A stretch of DNA of 64,000 nt from Vibrio maritimus (GTDB lineage Bacteria; Pseudomonadota; Gammaproteobacteria; Enterobacterales; Vibrionaceae): the NCBI RefSeq assembly GCF_021441885.1, contig NZ_CP090438.1, forward strand, positions 1,116,001 to 1,180,000. The letters run 5' to 3'. Position 1 is the stretch's first letter; every line of letters begins with the position of its first letter. This document shows, piece after piece, positions 15,866-24,859 of the stretch. Below the pieces are notes generated by a model. It was given only the letters and a program-made list of their open reading frames with translations, ran no database searches and was not told where the DNA came from. The position numbers and the translations under genes were made by a program.

Positions 15866-16762
15866 ATGCAAACACAACGCCTAAGAATTGCGATTCAAAA
15901 AAAGGGTCGCTTAAGTAAAGAGAGCCAAGACCTACTTAAAAAGTGTGGTGTTAAGTTCAATGTAATGGGTGAGCGCCTTGTTGTTCACTCGCTAAATATG
16001 CCAATCGATCTTTTGCTCGTCCGCGATGATGACATCCCTGGTCTAATTATGGATGGCGTGGTTGACCTGGGCTTTATCGGTGAAAACGAACTAGAAGAAG
16101 TTCGTCTTGACCGTAAAGCGCTGGGAGAGGCCAACGAGTTTAAGACGCTTCGCCGTCTAGACTTCGGTGGTTGTCGCCTATCTATCGCTATCAATAAAGA
16201 TGAGACTTATACGGGTCCTCAAGACCTGGCTGGTAAGCGTATTGCGACTACCTACCCACAACTCCTCAAAGCCTACATGGACGAGCAAGGTGTAGATTTT
16301 AGCGCTTGTATGCTAACGGGCTCGGTAGAAGTTGCGCCGCGTGCTGGTCTTGCTGATGCGATTGCTGATTTGGTTTCTACCGGTGCTACGCTAGAGGCGA
16401 ACGGCCTAAAAGAAGCAGAAGTCATTTTCCGCTCTAAAGCGACGTTGATTCAGCGCATGGGTGACTTTGATGCTGACAAACTAGCACTAATCGACAAACT
16501 GCTAACGCGTATGCAAGGTGTTCAACAGGCGAAAGAGTCGAAATACATCATGCTACACGCTCCAGTTGAGAAGCTTGAGCAAATCAAATCACTGCTTCCT
16601 GGCGCAGAAGACCCAACAGTATTACCGCTGTCTATGGATACGGAGCGCGTTGCTGTTCACTTAGTAAGTACTGAGAATCTGTTCTGGGAAACCATGGAAC
16701 AACTTAAAGAACTCGGCGCAAGCTCGATTCTTGTTCTACCTATTGAGAAGATGATGGGGTAA
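15866..16762 (+). CDS. hisG: ATP phosphoribosyltransferase HisG
   Basis: Catalyses the first committed step of histidine synthesis, joining ATP and PRPP. The 298-residue protein is the long (regulatory) form with a C-terminal ACT-like domain for histidine feedback. The phosphate-binding segment DLVSTGATLEANGL is present. The ATG at 15866 (MQTQRLRIAIQKKGRLS) is chosen over an in-frame TTG at 15848 because it matches the family N terminus and has a GGGA site upstream. First structural gene of the operon. Confidence 0.97.
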   Translation: MQTQRLRIAIQKKGRLSKESQDLLKKCGVKFNVMGERLVVHSLNMPIDLLLVRDDDIPGLIMDGVVDLGFIGENELEEVRLDRKALGEANEFKTLRRLDFGGCRLSIAINKDETYTGPQDLAGKRIATTYPQLLKAYMDEQGVDFSACMLTGSVEVAPRAGLADAIADLVSTGATLEANGLKEAEVIFRSKATLIQRMGDFDADKLALIDKLLTRMQGVQQAKESKYIMLHAPVEKLEQIKSLLPGAEDPTVLPLSMDTERVAVHLVSTENLFWETMEQLKELGASSILVLPIEKMMG

Positions 16763-16765
16763 GCA

Positions 16766-18064
16766 ATGAGAACCGTAGTTTGGCAACACTTAAGTCAATC
16801 TCAGCAAGAGTCTGTTCTTGAACGCCCTGCAATTACTGAAGGCGCAAATATTACAGCGGCAGTGACTGAGGTTATTAATCAAGTTCGTAGCGAAGGTGAT
16901 AAAGCCCTTCTGGATCTTACCGAGAAGTTTGATCGCGTTCGTCCTGAATCGATTCGAGTTTCTGCCGACGAGATTGAAGCGGCATCAGCGCGTCTTTCTG
17001 ACAACATGAAGCAAGCGCTCGAGCAAGCGTACTCAAACATCGCTAAGTTCCACAAAGCGCAGCGCCCAGAAGCGTTGCGCGTAGAAACGCAGCCTGGCGT
17101 GGTGTGTGAACAGGTCACTCGACCAATTAATAAAGTTGGTTTGTATATCCCGGGTGGCAGCGCTCCGCTGCCATCAACCGTATTAATGCTTGGTGTTCCA
17201 GCGCAAATAGCGGGTTGCCGCAAAGTCGTGTTGTGCTCGCCTCCACCAATTGCGGACGAAATCTTGTATGTCGCTAAACTGTGTAAAATCGATGAGGTGT
17301 ACAACGTAGGCGGTGGTCAAGCGGTTGCGGCTATGGCGTATGGCACAGAGACAGTATCGAAAGTAGATAAAATCTTTGGTCCTGGCAATGCGTATGTCAC
17401 GGAAGCTAAGCGACAAGTGAGTAATGACTTCCGTGGTGCCGCGATTGATATGCCAGCGGGGCCTTCAGAAGTGCTCGTGATTGCCGATGAGAGCGCAGAC
17501 CCTGACTTCGTAGCGTCTGATCTATTAAGCCAAGCTGAACACGGTCCTGATTCTCAAGTGGTTCTCGTAACGCCTTCACCAGTGATTGCTGACCAAGTAA
17601 CGGAAGCCGTTAAAAGACAGCTAAAAGAGCTTTCACGCGCTGATATCGCAGAAAAGGCACTGGGTTCTAGCTTAATTATCATCGCTGAATCACTCACGCA
17701 ATGCGTGTCTATCTCTAACTACTATGGTCCAGAGCACTTAATTGTTCAGACAAAGAGTCCACGTGAACTATTGCCGTTACTCGACAATGCTGGCTCTATC
17801 TTCTTGGGCGATTGGTCTCCTGAATCTGCGGGCGACTATGCGTCGGGCACTAACCACGTATTGCCGACTTACGGTTACACACGCACCTATTCAAGCCTCG
17901 GTTTAGCAGATTTCTCAAAGCGTATGACAGTACAAGAGCTAAGTGCGGATGGTCTACTAGGCCTAGCACCAACGGTAGTGACCATGGCTGAAGCTGAAGG
18001 TCTTGATGCGCACAAACGTGCGGTAACGATCCGTGTTGAGAAACTCAACGCTCAAAAGGCGTAG
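16766..18064 (+). CDS. hisD: Histidinol dehydrogenase HisD
   Basis: Zinc- and NAD-dependent enzyme that carries out the last two oxidations, histidinol to histidine. Length of 432 residues is typical. Visible motifs are KVGLYIPGGSAPLPSTVLM, the NAD region FGPGNAYVTEAKRQV, and the C-terminal signature with DYASGTNHVLPTYG containing a zinc-binding His. It begins three bases after hisG. Confidence 0.97.
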   Translation: MRTVVWQHLSQSQQESVLERPAITEGANITAAVTEVINQVRSEGDKALLDLTEKFDRVRPESIRVSADEIEAASARLSDNMKQALEQAYSNIAKFHKAQRPEALRVETQPGVVCEQVTRPINKVGLYIPGGSAPLPSTVLMLGVPAQIAGCRKVVLCSPPPIADEILYVAKLCKIDEVYNVGGGQAVAAMAYGTETVSKVDKIFGPGNAYVTEAKRQVSNDFRGAAIDMPAGPSEVLVIADESADPDFVASDLLSQAEHGPDSQVVLVTPSPVIADQVTEAVKRQLKELSRADIAEKALGSSLIIIAESLTQCVSISNYYGPEHLIVQTKSPRELLPLLDNAGSIFLGDWSPESAGDYASGTNHVLPTYGYTRTYSSLGLADFSKRMTVQELSADGLLGLAPTVVTMAEAEGLDAHKRAVTIRVEKLNAQKA

Positions 18065-18079
18065 ACGGGAGAACGACTG

Positions 18080-19132
18080 ATGGAAAAATTAGCTCGTAAA
18101 CAGGTTCAAGAATTGACGCCGTATCTGTCTGCGCGTCGCATTGGCGGTAGCGGTGATATCTGGCTTAATGCTAACGAGTCACCATTCAACAATGAATACA
18201 AAACTGACTTTGCTCGTCTTAACCGATACAGCGAATGTCAGCCAAAACAGCTTATCGAAGCCTATGCCAATTATGCTGGTGTAATGCCTGAGCAAACACT
18301 GACTTCACGTGGCGCAGACGAAGGCATTGAGCTGTTGATTCGCGCTTTCTGCGAGCCGGGTCAAGACAGTATCCTTTACTGTCCACCAACCTATGGTATG
18401 TATGCAATTAGCGCCGAAACGATTGGCGTCGAGCGCAAAACAGTGCCGTTGACAGCCGATTGGCAGCTTAATCTACCAGAGATTGAAGCGAACTTAGAGA
18501 GTGTGAAACTGGTTTTTGTTTGTAGTCCTAATAACCCTACAGGCAACTTAGTTAACCGTGATGACATCGTTTCTCTGTTAGAAATGACAAGAGACAAAGC
18601 CATTGTAGTTATGGATGAAGCGTATATTGACTTCTGTCCAGAAGCGTCAACGGTCGATCTCTTAGCTCAATACCCGAATCTTGCGATTTTACGTACGCTT
18701 TCTAAAGCGTTTGCACTGGCGGGTCTTCGCTGCGGTTTCACGTTGGCAAATGAAGAGTTAATCAACGTGCTGCTTAAGGTGATTGCTCCTTATCCAGTGC
18801 CTATCCCTGTTGCTGAAATTGCAACACAGGCGTTGTCTGAGCAAGGTTTGGCAAGAGCGAAGTTCCAAGTACTCGATCTGAATGCGAATCGCGCGTACCT
18901 GCAAGCCGGTTTATCAACCCTACCGGGCGTGACTGTGTTTGAAGGGTGGGGTAACTATCTTTTGGTGAAATTCCAAAACGGTGACGAGCTATTTAAAGCC
19001 GCTTGGGACACAGGCATTATTTTACGTAACTCGCCAATTGAAGATTGCGTCCGAATTAGTGTGGGTAATCGTGATGAGTGTGAGAAGACCTTGTCATTTA
19101 TCCGAAACCAATTAGAACAAAGTGCAGCTTAA
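18080..19132 (+). CDS. hisC: Histidinol-phosphate aminotransferase HisC
   Basis: PLP-dependent fold-type I transaminase of 350 residues that makes histidinol phosphate from imidazole acetol phosphate. SPNNPTGN, VVMDEAYIDF and the Schiff-base lysine in RTLSKAFALAGLRCG are all present. A GGGAGA site precedes the ATG. It is within the operon between hisD and hisB. Confidence 0.97.
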   Translation: MEKLARKQVQELTPYLSARRIGGSGDIWLNANESPFNNEYKTDFARLNRYSECQPKQLIEAYANYAGVMPEQTLTSRGADEGIELLIRAFCEPGQDSILYCPPTYGMYAISAETIGVERKTVPLTADWQLNLPEIEANLESVKLVFVCSPNNPTGNLVNRDDIVSLLEMTRDKAIVVMDEAYIDFCPEASTVDLLAQYPNLAILRTLSKAFALAGLRCGFTLANEELINVLLKVIAPYPVPIPVAEIATQALSEQGLARAKFQVLDLNANRAYLQAGLSTLPGVTVFEGWGNYLLVKFQNGDELFKAAWDTGIILRNSPIEDCVRISVGNRDECEKTLSFIRNQLEQSAA

Positions 19133-19158
19133 GTACACCATCAAAAAGGATTTATAGA

Positions 19159-20232
19159 GTGAGCAACCAACAGAAAATTTTATTCATAGACCGTGATGGT
19201 ACGTTAATCGTTGAGCCACCAGTCGACTTTCAAGTTGACCGTCTTGATAAACTAAAACTTGAGCCTTATGTCATTCCAAGCCTACTTGCTCTGCAAGATG
19301 CAGGCTATCGCCTAGTTATGGTGACCAACCAAGATGGTTTAGGTACAGACAGCTACCCTCAAGCGGATTTTGATGCCCCACACAATATGATGATGGAGAT
19401 TTTCGAATCTCAGGGTGTGAAGTTTGACGATGTACTTATTTGCCCTCACTTTGATGAAGACAACTGTTCATGCCGTAAGCCTAAGCTAGGTCTTGTTAAA
19501 GAGTACCTACAAAGCGGCAAGGTGGACTTCAAAACCTCAGCAGTGATCGGTGACCGCCAAACGGATCTCCAATTGGCTGAAAATATGGCTATCCGTGGTA
19601 TTCAGTACAACCCAGAAACAATGGGTTGGAAGCAGATCTTAAAAGATCTAACAGTCAAAGCTCGTACTGCAGAAGTGGTGCGCACGACCAAAGAAACCGA
19701 CATCAAGGTATTTGTAAACCTGGATGAAGCAGGCGGTAACGAGATCTCTACAGGTATGGGTTTCTTCGACCACATGCTGGACCAAATCGCGACTCACGGC
19801 GGTTTCCAGATGAAGTGTCTCGTCAAAGGCGATCTTCACATCGATGATCACCACACGGTCGAGGATACGGCATTGGCGTTAGGTCAGGCACTAAAAGAGG
19901 CGCTTGGAGATAAGCGCGGTATTGGTCGTTTTGGTTTCAGCCTTCCGATGGATGAATGTCTTGCACAGTGTGGTCTTGACCTCTCTGGCCGCCCTTACCT
20001 TAAGTTTGATGCGGAGTTCTCTCGTGAACAAGTTGGCGACCTATCGACCGAGATGGTTGTGCATTTCTTCCGTTCGCTGACAGACACACTCGCTTGTACG
20101 TTGCACCTGTCTTCAACAGGCGATAATGACCACCACATCATTGAGAGCTTATTTAAAGCATTTGGACGTACGCTTCGCCAAGCAATTAAAGTCGAAGGCA
20201 ATGAGCTTCCAAGCAGTAAAGGAGTACTGTAA
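19159..20232 (+). CDS. hisB: Bifunctional histidinol-phosphatase / IGP dehydratase HisB
   Basis: A fused 357-residue enzyme. The N-terminal HAD phosphatase domain (residues 1 to about 165) has the DRDGTL nucleophile motif and the Zn-binding CPHFDEDNCSCRKP loop. The C-terminal imidazoleglycerol-phosphate dehydratase domain has the metal-binding DHMLDQIATHGG, DDHHTVEDTA and later NDHHIIE motifs. The start is GTG, with AGGA eight bases upstream. The fusion is the enterobacterial/vibrio form. The stop codon overlaps hisH by one base. Confidence 0.97.
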   Translation: MSNQQKILFIDRDGTLIVEPPVDFQVDRLDKLKLEPYVIPSLLALQDAGYRLVMVTNQDGLGTDSYPQADFDAPHNMMMEIFESQGVKFDDVLICPHFDEDNCSCRKPKLGLVKEYLQSGKVDFKTSAVIGDRQTDLQLAENMAIRGIQYNPETMGWKQILKDLTVKARTAEVVRTTKETDIKVFVNLDEAGGNEISTGMGFFDHMLDQIATHGGFQMKCLVKGDLHIDDHHTVEDTALALGQALKEALGDKRGIGRFGFSLPMDECLAQCGLDLSGRPYLKFDAEFSREQVGDLSTEMVVHFFRSLTDTLACTLHLSSTGDNDHHIIESLFKAFGRTLRQAIKVEGNELPSSKGVL

Positions 20233-20855
20233 TGGCTACCTCTACTCAAAATGTTGTCATTATTGATACCGGCTGTGCCAATGTTTCATCGGTGAAGTTT
20301 GCAATTGAGCGTCTTGGCTATCAAGTAGTTATCTCAAAAGAGCCAGAAGTTGTACTGGCTGCGGACAAGCTATTTTTGCCAGGAGTTGGCACGGCAAGTG
20401 AAGCGATGAAAAACCTAGAAGAGCGCAACCTTATCGACCTCGTTAAGCAGGTTGAAAAGCCAGTTCTGGGTATCTGTCTTGGCATGCAACTGCTTGGCAA
20501 ACTTTCTCAAGAGAAAGGTCAGAAGGCTGATGAGCTTGTTGAGTGTTTGGGGCTGTGTGAAGGCGAAGTAAGACGATTGGAAACGGGCGATCTGCCATTA
20601 CCACACATGGGTTGGAATACCGTGAAAGCCGTTGCTGGAAATCCGCTATTTGCGGGTATTGAAGAGGGTGAATACTTCTACTTCGTGCACAGCTTCGGTA
20701 TGCCTGTTGGTGACTACACCATCGCCGAGTGTGATTACGGAAACCCATTTAGCGCTGCCATTCAAAGTGGCAATTATTATGGTGTTCAGTTCCACCCAGA
20801 GCGCTCGTCTAAAGCGGGCTCTAAGCTGATTCAGAACTTTTTGGAGCTGGTGTAA
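20232..20855 (+). CDS. hisH: Imidazole glycerol phosphate synthase glutaminase HisH
   Basis: Class I glutamine amidotransferase of 207 residues that supplies ammonia to HisF. The nucleophile Cys is in GICLGMQLLG. The His and Glu of the triad are in FHPERSSKAG. It starts on the last base of the hisB stop (TAATG), so translation is probably coupled. Confidence 0.97.
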   Translation: MATSTQNVVIIDTGCANVSSVKFAIERLGYQVVISKEPEVVLAADKLFLPGVGTASEAMKNLEERNLIDLVKQVEKPVLGICLGMQLLGKLSQEKGQKADELVECLGLCEGEVRRLETGDLPLPHMGWNTVKAVAGNPLFAGIEEGEYFYFVHSFGMPVGDYTIAECDYGNPFSAAIQSGNYYGVQFHPERSSKAGSKLIQNFLELV

Positions 20856-20917
20856 CTCACCGCTTTGCTAAAAATTGATTATCGCCTCACAAGGTAGTGG
20901 GGCAAAAGGATTGAAAC

Positions 20918-21655
20918 GTGATTATTCCTGCATTAGACCTTATTGAAGGACAAGTTGTTCGTCTATACCAAGGTGACTATGGTCAAGTTACCGAATACAA
21001 AGTTGACCCGGTAGAGCAGTTTAACCTTTACCACCAAGCAGGCGCGAACTGGCTGCATCTTGTTGACCTTACTGGCGCAAAAGATACCACAGCGCGCCAG
21101 TTAGACCTTATTGCTACACTGCTTGCAGGTACGCCTGCCAATATTCAGATCGGCGGTGGCGTGCGCAGTGAGCAAGATGTGGTTGACCTACTTGAAGCGG
21201 GTGCTCAGCGCGTTGTTGTGGGCTCTACAGCGGTTAAACAGCCGGAACTAGTGAAAGGCTGGATGGAGAAATACGGCGCTGAACGCATTGTGTTAGCGCT
21301 AGATATTAATATCGACGAAAACGGCACTCGCAAAGTGGCGATCTCTGGCTGGCAAGAAGATTCTGGCGTAACAATAGAGGCGCTGGTTGATGATTACCTA
21401 ACAGTGGGTCTCAAGCATGTGCTGTGTACTGACATCTCACGTGATGGCACATTGGCAGGCAGTAATGTTGAGCTGTATGTGGACCTTTGTAAGCAGTATC
21501 CTCAGGTGCAATTCCAGTCATCTGGTGGTATCGGCAGCTTAGCGGATATTGAAGCGCTCAAAGGCACGGGTGTGTCAGGAGTTATTGTTGGTCGAGCATT
21601 GCTAGACGGCAAGTTTACCGCAGAGGAGGCATTCCAATGTTGGCAAAGCGAATAA
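20918..21655 (+). CDS. hisA: ProFAR isomerase HisA
   Basis: TIM-barrel isomerase (phosphoribosylformimino-AICAR-P isomerase) of 245 residues, beginning MIIPALDLIEGQVVRLYQGD. The catalytic Asp pair sits in the first and fifth strands (PALDL and CTDISRDG). The start is GTG at 20918, preceded by AAAGGA at good spacing. The end overlaps hisF by 19 bases. Confidence 0.97.
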   Translation: MIIPALDLIEGQVVRLYQGDYGQVTEYKVDPVEQFNLYHQAGANWLHLVDLTGAKDTTARQLDLIATLLAGTPANIQIGGGVRSEQDVVDLLEAGAQRVVVGSTAVKQPELVKGWMEKYGAERIVLALDINIDENGTRKVAISGWQEDSGVTIEALVDDYLTVGLKHVLCTDISRDGTLAGSNVELYVDLCKQYPQVQFQSSGGIGSLADIEALKGTGVSGVIVGRALLDGKFTAEEAFQCWQSE

Positions 21656-22410
21656 TTCCATGTTTAGACGTCCGTGATGGGCAGGTGGTTAAAGGGGTTC
21701 AGTTCCGTAACCACGAAATCATCGGTGATATCGTTCCTCTTGCTGCACGTTATGCAGAAGAGGGTGCGGATGAGCTTGTGTTCTACGATATCACGGCATC
21801 GAGTGATGGGCGTGTTGTCGATAAAAGCTGGGTAGCCCGTGTTGCAGAGGTGATTGATATTCCTTTCTGCGTGGCTGGTGGTATCAAATCAGCAGAGGAT
21901 GCGGCTCGAATTCTCGAGTTTGGCGCTGATAAAGTGTCGATCAACTCTCCTGCACTTGCTAATCCAGAGCTTATTACGGATCTTGCCGACAAGTTTGGTG
22001 TTCAGTGCATCGTAGTCGGCATCGACTCTTATTTTGATAAAGAGACAGGCAAATATCAGGTCTATCAGTTCACTGGTGATGAAGCACGCACCAAAGCGAC
22101 AAAGTGGGAAACTCGTGACTGGGTTCAAGAGGTTCAAAAACGTGGTGCTGGCGAGATTGTACTTAACATGATGAATCAAGATGGCGTGCGCAATGGCTAT
22201 GACATTGAGCAGCTAAACATGGTTCGTGAAGTATGTAACGTACCATTGATTGCCTCAGGTGGAGCGGGTGCCATGGAGCACTTTGCCGAAGCTTACAAGA
22301 AAACAAACGTCGATGGCGCGCTTGCGGCATCGGTATTCCACAAGCAGATCATCAATATTGGTGAGCTGAAGCAGTATTTGAAACAAGAAGGTGTGGAGAT
22401 CAGATTATGA
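21637..22410 (+). CDS. hisF: Imidazole glycerol phosphate synthase cyclase HisF
   Basis: TIM-barrel cyclase of 257 residues that uses ammonia from HisH to form imidazole glycerol phosphate and AICAR. The N terminus MLAKRIIPCLDVRDGQVVKG and the catalytic Asp residues (CLDVRDG and MNQDGVRNGYD) are intact. It overlaps hisA at its start and hisI by four bases (ATGA) at its end. Confidence 0.97.
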   Translation: MLAKRIIPCLDVRDGQVVKGVQFRNHEIIGDIVPLAARYAEEGADELVFYDITASSDGRVVDKSWVARVAEVIDIPFCVAGGIKSAEDAARILEFGADKVSINSPALANPELITDLADKFGVQCIVVGIDSYFDKETGKYQVYQFTGDEARTKATKWETRDWVQEVQKRGAGEIVLNMMNQDGVRNGYDIEQLNMVREVCNVPLIASGGAGAMEHFAEAYKKTNVDGALAASVFHKQIINIGELKQYLKQEGVEIRL

Positions 22411-23033
22411 GCCAAACAGCCGCTGATTTAACAGAGCGTATTAATTGGGAAAAAGTGGACGGTTTGGTTCCTGCTATTATCCAAGACTTTCAATCTAGCC
22501 AAGTGCTGATGATGGGTTACATGAACCCTGCGGCGCTTGAGAAGACGCTCGAAACAGAGCAAGTAACATTTTTCTCGCGCACTAAGTCTCGCCTTTGGAC
22601 AAAAGGTGAAACGTCAGGAAATGTACTTCAGCTCAAGAACATTGCACTTGATTGCGATAACGACACCTTGCTCGTTAAAGTTGAGCCTATCGGTCCAACA
22701 TGCCACCTAGGAAATACCACGTGTTTTGATGTTGACCCGCAAGAGGAGTCACAAATGGTGTGGCTTCATCAGCTTGAAGGGCTTCTTGCCGCTCGAAAAG
22801 ATGCGGATCCGGAATCTTCTTATACCGCGAGCCTCTATGCCCGTGGCACCAAGCGTATATCGCAAAAAGTGGGCGAAGAAGGCGTTGAAGTCGCGCTTGC
22901 GGCAACGTCGGGTGACAAGGCGGAGCTAGTATGTGAGTCAGCAGACCTAATCTATCACTTGATGGTACTGTTACAAGATCAAGGTCTATCAATGAATGAT
23001 GTGGTCAATAAGTTGAAAGAGCGCCACAAGTAA
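22407..23033 (+). CDS. hisI: Bifunctional PRA-CH / PRA-PH HisIE
   Basis: A fused 208-residue enzyme for steps two and three of histidine synthesis. The N-terminal cyclohydrolase domain has the zinc/metal motif LDCDNDTLLVKVEPIGPTCH. The C-terminal pyrophosphohydrolase domain has the MazG-like KVGEEGVEVALAA and ESADLIYHLMVLL helices. It is the last gene of the operon, followed by a strong terminator. Confidence 0.97.
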   Translation: MSQTAADLTERINWEKVDGLVPAIIQDFQSSQVLMMGYMNPAALEKTLETEQVTFFSRTKSRLWTKGETSGNVLQLKNIALDCDNDTLLVKVEPIGPTCHLGNTTCFDVDPQEESQMVWLHQLEGLLAARKDADPESSYTASLYARGTKRISQKVGEEGVEVALAATSGDKAELVCESADLIYHLMVLLQDQGLSMNDVVNKLKERHK

Positions 23034-23051
23034 TTGTCGATTTAAACTACT

Positions 23052-23083
23052 AAAGCGGCTTATAGGAAACTATAAGCCGCTTT
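23052..23083 (+). terminator. his operon terminator
   Basis: AAAGCGGCTTATAG and CTATAAGCCGCTTT form a perfect 14-base stem around a GAAA loop. Flanking A/T tracts also serve the convergent lipoprotein gene. Confidence 0.87.
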
Positions 23084-23095
23084 CTTATTTACGGG

Positions 23096-23872
23096 TTAAT
23101 ACCCAAATGCGGGTGCTAACACATCATAGATTAAACCTGGGAAATCATCTAAAAGATGGAGCGTATTGGTGTGAACGTCACCGTTTTCTAGGACAAAGTC
23201 GATATTAAAGAAGAACTTCTCTGACTGCTGATAGGTTGAAATATCAAAATCACTCAAGCCGTAAAATGGCGTTCCATCTGAAATAACGTGGTTGTTGTTA
23301 GAGTGGATATTTAGGGTGTGTACGATGCTATCGCACTGTCCTTGGTCACAACCATATCCAATGTTGTATCTTGCACCATCTGGCTCGATATGGACTTCAT
23401 TATCCTCAAGACCTACAGCTTTGTGGTTTACACCCGGCCACAGTTTTCCATTCACTATCTGTTCGTCACTGACAATCCAGTTAAAAGCATGGTCGTAAAA
23501 GTACTCAGGCTCACCAATACCTCTCGAAGCGAAATAGATGATGGTCAACTCGTCATTAGTCCAGTTACATGATACGTGGATATCCATTTGAGGATGCTCG
23601 CCCTTGTATCGACAAACCGAATCTAGCGCCTCGACTGTCATCCCGAATCGAGCAGAGACCTCTTCGTACCAAGCGATTGGAAGTCTATCTGGTATCAAAT
23701 CTCCAGGCAGATGACCAGGCTCTCCAGCATCAGGGTGCGGACGTTCAGGAATTAAGTCGCTAGGAAGGTGAGTGGGTGGAAGCGATTGGGGCAGCTCGTT
23801 ATCGGAGCTATCATCTGATGAGTTGCAACCGAATAGCAACACGAGGCTAGCTAGTGGAATTAGATATTTCAT
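23096..23872 (-). CDS. Hypothetical lipoprotein with N-terminal repeat
   Basis: A 258-residue predicted lipoprotein. A hydrophobic leader ends in lipobox LLFGC (Cys at about residue 16) and is followed by an acidic Ser/Asp linker. A proline-rich region next carries the near-repeat LPSDLIPER and LPGDLIPDR. The C-terminal 190 residues contain several Cys (VCRYKG, SCNWTN, GCDQGQCDS), consistent with disulfides in the periplasm. I do not recognise a family. The ATG at 23872 is chosen because AAGGG is six bases upstream; a GTG two codons earlier is also in frame. It is probably a surface or periplasmic accessory protein. Confidence 0.7.
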   Translation of the reverse strand: MKYLIPLASLVLLFGCNSSDDSSDNELPQSLPPTHLPSDLIPERPHPDAGEPGHLPGDLIPDRLPIAWYEEVSARFGMTVEALDSVCRYKGEHPQMDIHVSCNWTNDELTIIYFASRGIGEPEYFYDHAFNWIVSDEQIVNGKLWPGVNHKAVGLEDNEVHIEPDGARYNIGYGCDQGQCDSIVHTLNIHSNNNHVISDGTPFYGLSDFDISTYQQSEKFFFNIDFVLENGDVHTNTLHLLDDFPGLIYDVLAPAFGY

Positions 23873-24007
23873 ACGCACCCTTGGTTTGATTTTAGTTGAC
23901 GTATTTATATCAATCCGATTGTAAGTCGCCTATTTATCACTTCTTATAGCAATTATAAGGTTGGCTAATCAGCGCAAATTAGAGCCGATGGTGACCAATC
24001 ATCTTTT

Positions 24008-24595
24008 TTAGAACCTCATCGTCAAACCAACCTGTGTTTGAAATTGATTCATCCATTTGGTCTTAAACCCGATAAAACAACTTTGATCGTCAGTGGGTAA
24101 GTTACAGATCGATATGGAGTCACTGCTTACCACTGTACCTTGCCATCTAATCTGGCCGTTGAGCGCGAAGTTTTTCGTTATGTGATACTCCATGCCACCA
24201 AAGATACTGGCAGCAAACCCAGTATGAGAGTTTGTCCACTCTCCGGAAGTATGTGACGCCCCAAGTCCTGCTCCAATATAGCCGGAGGTTTTGTCGGTCC
24301 AAGCATATTCAGCGCTACTTTGAAATTGTAAGTATTGAATACTTGAATCAAGATTTAAGGTATCGAGTGAAGAGTCTTGCTTGGAGTAGTAGACGCCCAT
24401 CCGACCATTGCGAAATGGGAATTCGACAGCAAGTGCTGCATTAGCGGATGGAGAAATATCATAGCTTTTTCCTTCTCCGTCCTTGGCTGCACCGCCAAGC
24501 GTATAACCGACAAACGGTGTAACAATGACGTTGCTTTGCGCCGAAAGACAGAACATTGCAGCAAAAGAACCTATCACGATTGGCGTTAGTTTCAT
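24008..24595 (-). CDS. Small outer-membrane beta-barrel protein
   Basis: A 195-residue protein with a signal peptide (MKLTPIVIGSFAAMFCLSAQS). The remainder shows alternating hydrophobic/polar strands and an aromatic C-terminal end (QTQVGLTMRF, ending in Phe), typical of an eight-stranded OmpA/OmpX-like barrel. GYTLGGAAKDGEGKSY, GYIGAGLGASH and AASIFGGMEY resemble outer-membrane beta-barrel domain motifs. The ATG at 24595 is preferred over an upstream TTG. Function is unknown. A CNLPTDDQSC segment may form a disulfide-bonded loop. Confidence 0.75.
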   Translation of the reverse strand: MKLTPIVIGSFAAMFCLSAQSNVIVTPFVGYTLGGAAKDGEGKSYDISPSANAALAVEFPFRNGRMGVYYSKQDSSLDTLNLDSSIQYLQFQSSAEYAWTDKTSGYIGAGLGASHTSGEWTNSHTGFAASIFGGMEYHITKNFALNGQIRWQGTVVSSDSISICNLPTDDQSCFIGFKTKWMNQFQTQVGLTMRF

Positions 24596-24745
24596 CCTAA
24601 TTTCCCCCAAGCCAAAGCTCGAAAATTACATTAGTTGTACTAGCATTAATTATAGTGTGACACTAACACCATAATTTTGAAGCGGTTATTTGTATAGTAG
24701 CAGTACATGTCACAATGGTAATGAAAAGTTACATCTGGAGGAGTT

Positions 24746-24835
24746 ATGGAATACGACCTAAAAGTAGCATTGACGATTGTCACAATTGCGTTTAGCGCTA
24801 TTATCGCTTTTGGCGTTATCGCGATCGGCGCTTAA
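24746..24835 (+). CDS. YnhF-like 29-residue membrane protein
   Basis: A very short open frame with an excellent ribosome binding site (GGAGGAG ending six bases before the ATG). It encodes 29 residues beginning MEYDLKVAL, followed by a single hydrophobic helix rich in Ile, Ala and Val. Length, the DLK motif at residues 4-6 and the helix match E. coli YnhF, a small inner-membrane protein of unknown role. It lies 24 bases upstream of the patatin gene, so the two may share a transcript. Confidence 0.75.
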   Translation: MEYDLKVALTIVTIAFSAIIAFGVIAIGA

Positions 24836-24859
24836 CGAGCAGCCCTAGCGCGGCATATT

